Source of the DNA: Bicyclus anynana
Lineage: Eukaryota; Arthropoda; Insecta; Lepidoptera; Nymphalidae
Direction: 5' to 3'
DNA length: 64,000 bases
Assembly: GCF_947172395.1 (NCBI RefSeq)
Contig: NC_069085.1
Coordinates: 5,798,112-5,862,111, forward strand
The position numbers and the translations under genes were made by a program. Below, piece after piece: positions 14,601 through 26,600 of the stretch. Under the pieces are notes generated by a model. The model did no database searches and was not told the origin of the DNA. It saw only the letters and a program-made list of their open reading frames with translations. The stretch's first letter is position 1; every line of letters starts with the position of its first letter.

Positions 14601-17600
14601 ACTTCTAGTTTAGTTTAAGATATATATCAAATCTAAGCTCGTTTTCCTCAGAAAATAACAGACAACTATAATTGGTCTGAGGTTATGACCTGAATAGTAT
14701 ATATATTTTCAACATTTAATAGGCCACTTAAGTAGGTCTCTCTGAAAATGATTTTGCGTTAGAATACAAATTAACCTTGACCATACGCAACACAGTTTTA
14801 TAATTGTTACGATTGCCGTACTCAAAAGGCAGACTCTGTAGCGAGCTGCAGTAGTCTGCTTGCCCAACAGACGGGTTAACGACTGATTGCGAATCAACTG
14901 GCAAAGCACGTATTGTGCCCCAAACATACCTACTTGTTGATTAGTATAGAGGATTAGGATTTAGAAGTCCCTTCTAAGTCCTTCTGGAACTGTTTCCAAA
15001 TTCTGCACTTGTTCGAAATTTCTACAACACCCAGCTTCTGAATATTTATATACGTGTACAGTTAGAAGTGTCCCTCAAAAGTGTTAGAACCAACTTGTAA
15101 AGAATAAAAAGAAAAAAAAACTTCCAACTCAAACTGAAATGATGTGAATCTAATTACGAACTAATTATATATTTATCAAACGCTTTACATTTTAGAGAAA
15201 AGATAATACATACATATACTGCTATTCAATATATTATGATGGTGTTTAAAAATCATTTAAATAGAGTTTTCTAAGAAAAAAAACCTAAATCTAAAAATGT
15301 ATATGTGAATTTTGGGAAAATTTATTAAAATTGACTTTGGGGAAGAGCATTTATCATTGATGATAAAGTCTGGGCGTTTCGTTAATGAAAGGTACAGAGT
15401 TTTTTTTTTAAATAGACAATAGATATACTAATGATTTTGATTTAGTAAGTAATTTTCAACTAAAAAACATTACATGATAAATGAGCGCTTTCATTTTTTA
15501 TTACAATCTTTTAATTGCTAGCCAATAATGTTAATTTTGTCACAATTTTTTTGTAAAATTAACTTGAATCAGGAAAACTTACCTATTGCTTATGTATTAA
15601 TTACGTAGATAGATACTGTAAATAACTAATATTATTCTATCTATTTAAAGAAATATATTTAACACACGATTAAAAGTATATTTCGGCTGTAAATTACTTT
15701 ACTGTTCATAAAATATTCATGGTAAGTAAAACAACAATGAATGGAAGACACGAACTGAATTTTGCCATCAATCTTGACTATGTCCAAACTCTATTAGACA
15801 TTCATTATACATTACTTACGAGTATAACAAGATGTGTACCGTATTCTAATAAAGGCAAACCAAGTTTCATAATTTTAGTGTACTTATAATATGAAAACTA
15901 TTTCATGCAAGCAGGAAGATGCGTCACTAATGGCAAAACTCAAACAAAAAAAAAACCTAATAACTATTATATTACTAAACTGCCTCCTATATCCAATGGT
16001 TAACCTATATGCCTTAGAATCACGAGGATAATATCGATCATATTCTGGGTCGGGATATGAAATACTAACCTTTTTATGAAAAACTTAACTGTTAGTCAAT
16101 TTTTTTCTTTTCTGTAATAATGGTCACACTTTAAGCACTCACCATCCAATAAGCCCACATGCCTGCAGCGCTAACGGCTTAACGTCCGATAAAACTGATC
16201 GTTTGTTGGTCACAAACAGCATGTTCAGTTATATCAGCTGTCAAGCCGTGTGGGCTTACTTGATCGTCAGTGGCTGACATAACATGTTATAGTCTACCAA
16301 CTGTAGCACTATCACCATACGAATATCAGCTTTATCCTTTCTTTCAGAAATGTATTTCCATTTCATTCGTCCGGATACCGGATCTCGTTTATCAGACAAA
16401 CCTCGGTCAACTATTATCAACAAAAGATAAACAAAGATAACATTCGAAGTGTACAAAGTGCAGTAACTAAACTAATCGTATTTATTTGTAGAGACGTCTT
16501 AATTGCTTGTTATCTTTCGCTAACATTAATTGTGATTAATGTCGATAAATGTTATGTACTTACTTATTTTTATTGCTAAGGGCTTTTGTTACTTGCCTAC
16601 GTGTGTATAGAGGAATTAGCGTGTTATAGAGTTTTAAGCCTGACGATTAGGTAATGACAGAGACCTTTAAGGTCGATGGGTTTAGTGATGAAACAAGCGT
16701 ACCTACCTACATAAATACATACACAACATTTTGATAGAAACATGAGTTTCATTGTGAAATTATGAATATCTACTAGTCAGCAGCACCTACCTAGATTATG
16801 ATCAACTAAAAACAAATATGAAATACAGTACCTTACCTATCCTAACACTAGAGGCAAGCAATTTGCTTTCAATTGTATTGACAGACCTTTATTTTAATAA
16901 ACTAGCTAGTAGGTACCTATATATTTATCAGCTAATACCAAAATTGCTTTGAATTTGAATTTTTATAAACCATTTTGACAAAATTTTAGCCGATTTCATT
17001 TTATTAGCTGCTTTTCAGCATGCCTAGTCGATACGCAATTTGATTCTTGTCACATTATCATACAGAACTTTTCATATACATATTACATCTGATAGTATAT
17101 ATGAAACACATAATTATACAGAGAAGCCTTGAAGGTGATTTTCACTAACGGTAACGCCGACGCCGCTATGTATTGCAAATCTTCCGCGCGACTCAAACGC
17201 AAACAAATCATTTTAATATGATTAGTTATGTAGTCCGAATAAAAGGTGTTACCTCAGAATATATAATACATGTAGTATTACTACTATATTTTACTAAATA
17301 ATACTATGTTTTATAGCATAAATGACTGCAATGCTAACAAAAAATAACAATGTGTTTAAGTAATTATTTTGTCGATTCAAATTTTCAAGAGAACTTTTTA
17401 ACTGTCGAAACTTCTAGTACTAGTTTTTAAACTTTTATCAGATAAATCAAACGCTTTTATGTAAGTACCTATATTTACTTTATTTAATTATTATTTAAGT
17501 TTCGATTATATCTTTTATTTAATTATTATTTATGTTTCGATTTTTTATAATTTCATTAAAGAAAATATAAGGATTTCACTGATATAATCTTATCCCTAAC

Positions 17601-20600
17601 CACTGTCCTGTTTGTAACCACATCCCTTAACTTACGGCATCTTACAACAATTAAATTGTAAAAGAAAAAATAAATTAATACCTACCTACGTAACTTTCGA
17701 TTTTATCATTTAATTTATGTAAGTAAGTATATAGGTTTTAGATGCTGTATCATTTACTGGCATCATGCATATATGTAAATGCTCGTAGTCTTATCAGGTC
17801 CTGATATGCAGTGCCCTTTGACATTGTTTCATTTGCCTATCTCTATTATTCCTAACATAACAGCCGGGTAGTTCCTCTCTACTTACATAATGTATTTATT
17901 TTTATTCAAGGTGGTGCTTAACCGCTATCGCCCCTCCAATGACGACACGATCTTAATTAATAGAAGGTCTGCAATGCTTGTCATTATTTTTTGGGTTTTT
18001 TATTGTCCTGAAGACTCTATAACACGTTCGATGCGTTATAAGTCTAACTAACAACTAAGTGACACCGTACGTGTCTCACTTGCCGAACAGTTAAGAATTA
18101 CATAGATTTCTCTAAATCGTATTCAAAATTCTTTTATTTCAAGTAGGCTCAGTTTACAAGCACTTTTGATACGTCAGTTGACGGACGGATGTGTCGTCAG
18201 CAAACAGTACAATCTCACAGATGCCGCTGACATGGTGTGGTAAATCGTTTATGTATACTAGGAATAGAAAAGGACCCAGAATTGAACCCTGTGGGACGCC
18301 CACAGTGTTAGAAAAACCTCGCGACTTTCAATCATTTATGCATACCTTTTGTGTTCTATCACTAAAATAAGAGGCGATTAGATCAAGTGCAATACTTTTG
18401 ATGCCATAGTGGCTTAACTTAAGTAAAAAAGTGTTATGGTTAACACAAATCACAAAACACATCAATAGCATTCTTAGTATTTCGTACTAAGTAAGAGCAT
18501 AACTTTATTTGACCTTGTACCGCACTGAAAGAGTATAGTTGAAAGTTGAGTTTATCGGATCGGGTTAGAGCGAGTATAATAGATTGTTAACCGAGGGTGG
18601 AAAGAATCAATTCCCGAGGTATTTAAACACTGGCTGTTAACTTACATTTTTTTAATTAGTTTATTTTTTACATAAAGCTTCACAGATAACAGCAGTTCTA
18701 TTTTTAAACTTCATTCCGGCCCTTAAGTGGGAAGCAATTTGTACGAGTTATTCCCTATAGAGGAAAGCAGCATTTTCCACCCAATACTCAGATCAAAACA
18801 ACACTACTTTACGAGTATGAGAAATGAAAAATTCTTTACCGGAGGAGGAGAGGTGAGGACTGCTTGGTGGTGGGAATGGACTTGGCGGGTAATTACCAGA
18901 GATCTACAAGAAATAAAATCTAAAATTGAAACCCACAAACTTTTAATCCAAACACTAAAAGAGCTTTGATAAAAGATCCGTTGTTATATTTTCGTAACAT
19001 AAAGTTAGGTAGGTAAGTGTCGAAATGAATATTCGAAATCTTATTAGAGCGAAAACGATAGCTTTATTTTTTAACTACAATTATATAATACTTATTAATA
19101 AGGTCAGACAGACAGATATTTAAAAATATAAACTTTAGTAACTTATTTATGATTTTTTTCTGCCCAGTAACAATTGATCTAATTACCAGTACTAATAAGT
19201 AATAACATAGCCTAGCGGTTTTAATTAAGTATATGGAAAATTATTATCTTCGCAAATAACATGTAGGAGTATCTACATTGCAATATCTGTGTTATTAATT
19301 ATTACTATCGTGTGTTAGATAACTTCGTGGTAAGCACAAGCACAAATACAACAAGCCACTTGGCTTAATGTGGACTTCCACATTCTGAGTCAACAGAATA
19401 GAAACACAGAATATGTAAATGAAATAGGTACCCACGGCAGCTACATAAATCTGACGTTTAATTAGTTTTAACTCTTAGGGCCCCTACGTGTGAAAGCAAG
19501 AAATACTAAAATCAAATCCACAATCTCACTTAATCTAGTGCTTCCCGGAAAAACATAAAAAAGCTGCCTATAGAGTTTTTACTTCTGAAATAACATAAGA
19601 CAAAAAAAAACATTTTCTTTTTTCTCGGGTTAAACGTGCGTCCAAAAGTTGGAAACATCCTGAGGTTAATTTATTGTCATATTTATTTTTAACAAGCATT
19701 TTTTGTTTCTTTTGTATGAAATCTTTCCCTCCATTTGCCCTCCCCAACTAAATTTTATACAGGGCACGTTACTCCACTGTTACAGTACTTTCTGATAAGT
19801 GCTTGATTGCTGATTCCCATAACTAAGAGTATCTATGTTCACAAATTTGTCTTGTCATTTGACTTAAAGAAAGTGACAATACTTAAGGTAACACTGTATG
19901 ACTTTTTACAGAAGGTTGTGAAACCAGCCCTAAAACGTTTTTTAATAATACCACAGAATAAAGTGCTTTCGAATACATATAACCTGCATATTTCGGAAGT
20001 CCTCAAAATGAAATTTCATATAAATTTGGGAAAACAATTCCAAACCTAAGGATAGGAAAACAGGGCACGATTGATTGTCTACCCATTATCTCCTTTAAAA
20101 AGTGATCAATAGATAGAAAATATTATAATGTTTTCTTTTGCTTATTAGTTTCCTGCATAAGTTTGTGTTTTTGAAGTCGAAGAAAAAAAATATATAAATA
20201 AATAGAATAGACATTATTGAAACAATTTAAATTATTCCGCCCCCACTAAATAAGGTTGTTTTGATTTCAAAAAACAAACTTAACAAAAAAGAATCATCAT
20301 TCTGAGCTTTCTCTGAGGACTTCAAGGGAATTTGATTGGACTAAATACCTAATACCTAGTACAAGTACAAACGAAACGTGTCAAGAAAGATAGTAGACTA
20401 CTCAAGTATCTAATTACAAAGTCTCGTGTACAGATACAGTAATTAGTACGTATAGGTACCTATATTTATATTTTTGCTGCTCAGCTTCATCACTATATTT
20501 CATTTAACTGATTTGTCTCATATTTTGTGCGGCATACCTAATTAATACCTATGTGATATGTCTAGCCCTAGAATATTTCTTTCGTTTTTCCCAAGCTTGC

Positions 20601-23600
20601 ATTATAGTTGATTTTATTATTATTAGGCTTTGTTTATTTAGTTATATTTTATATAATTTTTAAAACATTCATTGTTATAATTCATTTTTCTTTTTTTCCG
20701 TTTAAAGGCTCCCACTGAAAACCAGCGCTGCAGCTAGTTGCATCTTTGTGCTGAGTGATACCTTATTTTGATCAGTGTTTTTTTATTGTCTGTAATTTTT
20801 TTTTGTAGTTTGGTTTAGTTTTAAGTTTTACTGACCGAACATAAATATTTTTCTTTCTTTCTTTTCTTCACTTAGATTTGAGTTACTAATAATAATTAAC
20901 TAATAATTCATAACAAGCAACATTCGTTATTAAACTGTACCAAAAAAAATACCTAATTAAAGTCATCTATGTCAGCAATAATACAAAATAAAACGTAGGT
21001 AGGTACCGACTACATACTAAATCTGCTAAATTCAATTTTATTTATTTATATAATTAGTAATTATTTAGTAAAATTTAAATAAGGACCTCCCTGTGCCTAC
21101 TGCATTGTAGGTATATCATCAATATACGTCATTTATGAAATTATGTTTTTCACATTTCCCGCGGGAACCATGTATTTTCCAAATCCACCCATAACTTCCT
21201 CTATTCCTTCCTTCCTCCTCCGGTGAAAGGGCTATGAAAATCAGTTCAGCCGTTCCAGAGATTAGTCCGAACAAACAGAAAGACATACAAACAAAAATTT
21301 GAAAAAAGAATGATTATGTTTTGTTAAAAAACAGTTATTTTGAAAACACTAACAGACATTTCGATTTTATTTATATGTATTGAGTATTGATAAGTATATC
21401 CATGATATATTATCGCTCATTAATTTCAATTGTATAATTGCTTTATGAATTGTTTACAATGGACCTACAGTTTCCAACTTCGACAAAATACAGTGGCATC
21501 TTTATCTGTTAAGTATACATAATGGACGATAAGGACAATACAATCGCTAAATACCTAGTATCAGAACTGGTTAACGACCTTTATGTACGTTGTATGCATT
21601 ATTAATTAACTATATGTAAGTAAAGTGTTATAATAAATTACGTTGCCCTCCCTGGAGAGAAATTTATGTTCGACTTTGCTCAATCGGGTCTCTCTCATAC
21701 CCTATAATATACAAGAAAATATGAAAGTTTCAACTTTCTAAGCATAATTGCAAAAATACATAATCTGCAAGTCGGACGTCCTTGTATATGATCTATTAAA
21801 CTGAATAAATTAATAACTTAATAGGCACCATTACTTATAGAAGTTAGATTAAACACATTACTTGATTTGTTTTGTTACTCTATGATCAAAAATTTAAAGA
21901 TTAAGTAGGTAGGTATATCAAAAAAATATTGGAAAAATATACATCTCGAACGGGGGGTGGGGCTCCCCCCTTTCGTGGTGGTTTGGGGATGCACTTCGAT
22001 AGGGGGCATAATTAGGTATTATAAAATATATAGGAAGTACCTACCTTGTGTTCCTAATATGTATACTTGTAATATAATAATTGGGAAAAAGCGTCAAGTT
22101 TATTACCTACAACTGGCTTATTCACTAATTTGGTCTTTATTAACAACCTATTAAAATAATTGTAAACGTCAAACAAATTTAGGTACCTACTTTAAGTTAT
22201 CCACGAAGGGTTGTTGTAAGCATCGGATATTATTTGTTACATAGAAAAAAATAAAATTTCATACGTCATGTAAAAGTTAGTGAATTCGCCTGCTGGCAAA
22301 GTAAAGTACATACGTAACATTTTCAATTAGTTGTACAAAACATCACACTAATATTATAAAGGCGAAAGTTTGTGTGTGTGTATGTTTGTTCCTCATTTAC
22401 GCAGCGGCTACTAAAGCAATTTGGAATGGAAATAGATTTCACTCTGGATTAACCCTAACTACTTTTCATCCCGGAAAATCCTCCCTCGAAATGGCTCCCG
22501 TGGGATTTGTGAAAAAGTGTATTCCACGCGGACGAAGTCGCGGGTGTCCGCTAGTTTGTTATTAAAAATATGAAGTTTTGTTGGTTAGTAGGAATTGGTA
22601 GGTAAATCGACCTACTTGCGATTTATTTCCGTCACTATACAAGTCATCAAAAAGTAAAAGTAGGTAACAACTTATTTAGTGCCCTTTTACGTAAGCCGGA
22701 CTATGATAAGAGTGTCTTAACGACACATCGGCGGATAGCTTAGAGTTGGTTTTCTTAGGACATAACGCTCTGCTCACTTGCGAACGGGTAAGTATATTAC
22801 AATTCGAACTATATTCAAAAACATGCTATAAATAAAGCTGTGTTTCCTGACACCTACAGGCACCTTCAAGGCAAGATGCCCATTCAATCTTGCCTTGAAG
22901 GTGCGCTTCATCTTAGACCTAATCATCACTTATCATCAGGCATGATTGTAATCAAACAAGCCTCGTCGTTATCAACCTATATTCGGCTCACTGCTCAGCT
23001 CGAGCTCAGAATGAGAGGGGTTAAGCCTTAGTCCACTACGCTGGCCCAATGCGGATTGGCAGACTTCACACAAGCAGAGAATTAAGAAAATTCTCTGGTA
23101 TGCAGGTTTCCTCACGATCTTTCCCTTCACCGTTTGTTCACCGTTTGTTCAACTGAAAAGTTGTGTGCATTTTAAGAAATTACCTCCGGAATCCCTCCGG
23201 AATCGGGGGCAGAGGTCATATCCACTGGGCTATCACGGCTCTTAAATAAGCGCAAGCCTATTCAAGATATAAAAAATACATTATACACCAAAGAGTATGC
23301 CAAGACAAATGACTCTAAACTCGATAAGTTTATCTTGTGTATTTTAGGAGTTCCTATGGCGACTTTCCGTAATCTGCAATGTGAAACCAGCTCCATGGTA
23401 CCATATCACATAATGCAAACTATTAAACACAAATATTCTAAGTCCAAAGAAACGTCACGAAGTGGAGTGTGAGTTTATCTTGGAAGCTAAATTAGAATTT
23501 ACCGTTTGACTCAAATGAAATATTGTCAAATATTTGTATAAAGTGGTACAAATTGAAGGTTTTTTCCTCCTCCCACCAGCCAGACCTGGACCAATTAAGA

Positions 23601-26600
23601 AAATCTCAATCAGCCCAGAATCGAACCCAGGACCTCCGTCTTGTAAATCCACCACGCATACCACTGCGCCACGAAGGCCGTCAGGCCGTCAGGTTTGTTC
23701 AAGAGAAAAATTACCATGTGATTGGGGAATAATTCTATCTTTTATTTTCCGTTTGAATTCATTAACGATAAAGATGCACATTACTTAACATCTCAAAATG
23801 ACATTATAAGTACCGAGTAGGTTAAAAGTCAAAAGTTAACTGTTATGTCATACAACAAACATAAAAAAGATAAAAATGAAGGCAGAACGCACCCAGCGAG
23901 TCGTTAGCCGCTCGTAATACTTAAAGCCATTGCTCAAACTGTACCATCATTATTCTTTGTGAGTTACGCAAAACAACATTGGGTAGTCACTTGCAAAACA
24001 CTGCCTTAATTTCAAACGCACTTTTGAACTCGTAATGTTTCTAGAGTTTTTAATTAGTTTTATGTGTGTGTTTGCTGTTTTAAGACTAATTTTAATAAAT
24101 AGTTAATTAATTAATTAATTAGGCTGTGGATTTCTATTGGATGATTTTAATTAATAAGTACGTCATTTAGTAAAGTAAAAAATAAGCCAAAATATTTAAA
24201 AGACAGTAAAAAAGACTCAAAACTGATTTTTCTTGCTGCTGCCTTGTCAGTTTGTTGTTAAATCGCCGCTAAAACTAATTTTGCGGTTATATTTAGCATG
24301 GCTTCTCTTTTTGTTTGTTAATTATTTTTTTCTTACATATTGTATTATGTAATAATAACCAGTGCACAGTAAAACCAACTGTGGTTTGTGTTGTACTATG
24401 GTTAGGCTTAATTGAAATGTGTTTTTGTAGAATAATAAATAAATAAATAAGCTAAACTTTGCTTCAGGATTTGTTTCTTCCTTATAGGACGTAAAGTTAT
24501 CCACACACATAGTTCCACACAATGGAAGACGCATCCAAAAGTCAATTATAATTACCTACCTACTCTTAACTTCATTCATAAAAATTAAAATAGGTAAAGT
24601 TTCAAAATATGTCTAAAAAGAAAATCATCATCATCATCATCAGCCATCGTGCATCCACTGCTGGTCATAGACCTCTTTTATGTAGTGCTAGTCCACTCTA
24701 TCTTTGGCTTTTTGCATCCAATCGATGCCAGCCACCTTCCGGAGGTAGTCCGCTGTCTCAGACCAATTATAGAAGGACCTGTATCGCACTCAAAGTCACA
24801 AACAAAATTTTCAGTCATTTTCTGAAGAAAACGAGCTTAGATTTGGTATACAGTTGTAATCGTAATGGTGTAAAAAACGGGCACAAACTTCTAGTTTAGT
24901 ATAAGATTATACTAAACTAGAAGTTTGTGCCCGTTTTTTACACCATTCAGTTACACAAAAAGGTATTTTTACGGAGCTCTTTAACTGACGAACACGATTA
25001 CAACTATTTAACATCACACGACACAGTTTAACGAGACAGTTTTTATAATCGCATTAGATCGTTGATCATATACTTTGACAGAAAAATAACGTCTAGCGAG
25101 GCAGGTCCTATACAATAATTGGTCTGAGTCCGCTGTACCTAGTGGGGAGGCGCCCCACACTTCGCTCGAAAAAGAAAATATGCAAGAAACCAAATTTACT
25201 TACCAACGCTATAGCACTCTCTGGATACCACTTGCATGGACGTAAAAATATCGTAAGTAATTCATCGTCATCACCAAAATATAAATCTTTGTTTTCCTTC
25301 ATAAGCTCTTTGAGCCTTTCCAATGCTTCTCGAACTCTTTCTGGTGTTTCACGCAGCTCCTGCTCAGCTATTGCCTTCGTCTCGTCTGACAACTCCACAT
25401 TTCTTTCAATTCTAAAGTCACTGGAAGTCATCTTGAATCACTGAGTCTGAAACAATGTGAGATACATAATTATTAATATTTATTATTTCTCCCTATCATC
25501 ATCATCATCATTATCAGCCGATGGACGTCCACTGCTGGACATAGGCAACTTGCATGGACTTCCAAACAAAACGGTCTCGAGCCGCAACTCTCTCCCTGCA
25601 GGCTCCCTGCAACCTGTTGATGTCCTCGGTCCACCTAGTGGGGGGTCGACCAACACTGCACTTTCCGTTGCGGGACCTTGGGACCGCAATGTCCAGCGGC
25701 TCTTCGAACCATGTGGCCTGCCCATTGCCACTTCAGCTTCGCGACTCGCTGAGCTATGTTAGTGACTTTGGTTCGTCTGCAGATCTCCTCATTCCTGATT
25801 CGATCACGCTGAGAAACTCCAAACATAGCTCGTTCCATTTCTCCCTCTAATCTATACTAATATTATACAGATGTAAAGTGTGTGGTATTATAAGGGGTAA
25901 ACTCTGGAAACACTGAACCAATTTTGAAAATTCTTTTACCACTGGAAAGCTACGTTATTTGTGACTGTCAAAAGCTATATTTTATCCCGGTATTCTAATG
26001 GGAACGGGAACTACGCGGGTAAAACCGAGGGGCATCGGCTAGTCTTTTATCTAATATTATTGGCCCTGGATGTAAAGGTAAGTTTCCTGTGTAGGTAAAT
26101 AAATGTGTTTGTGTGTTTGCCTGTGGCGAACTAGACCAAGTTCCCTAGGCTTGGATTCAGTTTTGTTTAATATAAAATTGTGATTAGCCAACCCATCGGC
26201 ATTTATTCATTATGACGAAAGATCTCAAGATAGAAAAAGTCGTAATCGCAGGTTTAAATTATGTTTATTTTGATTTAAGTCCAAGTCCAGAAACAAACAT
26301 AACTAATTATGCGATTTTGATAGGAATACGTACCTTCTTAAGCTAAGACTACACTTAGTTAATTATCAAGCAAACCCATTATCAATCCGATCAATAGAAT
26401 AATAATAATTAGCTAATTGGTAGTACTTAGTCTTAGTGGTGGCACATAATACATAAAACGAGTACCTATGTACAAGGTGGTGGTCACAACTAAAACAATA
26501 TATTGATTGACCTTTATTCGTAACTTGACACATTTTTTCGTTCACTTATTTTCATTATTTTGATTTTTACACTAAATTACTGAACCGATATTCGTAAAAA

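Larger units (their letters stand above)
24627..25165 (-). pseudogene. RTE-like LINE 3' fragment, interrupted by a MITE
   Basis: Outside the nested MITE (24757-25128), the minus strand reads as the C-terminal end of an RTE-type reverse transcriptase (ADYLRKVAGIDWMQKAKDR). It ends in the family's ATGATGATGATG microsatellite tail. It sits only about 40 bp inside the intron from the CRAL-TRIO exon 1 donor. Confidence 0.7.
11465..25203 (-). other. CRAL-TRIO gene intron 1 (13.7 kb)
   Basis: The largest gap without exons in the window. It holds MITEs at 12297, 13497, 14406 and 24757, a LINE RT fragment at 18125, SINEs at 22924 and 23540, and an RTE fragment at 24627-25165, plus long AT-rich stretches without recognisable content. 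Short open frames here match nothing recognisable. Confidence 0.6.

Noticed and set aside
24096..24120. TTAATTAATTAATTAATTAA run as a possible origin or regulatory element
   Set aside because: Simple low-complexity tetranucleotide repeat in AT-rich DNA.
24864..24947. MicroRNA gene
   Set aside because: The stem is perfect and 40 bp long inside a MITE. Without small-RNA data or conservation it can only be called a hairpin.
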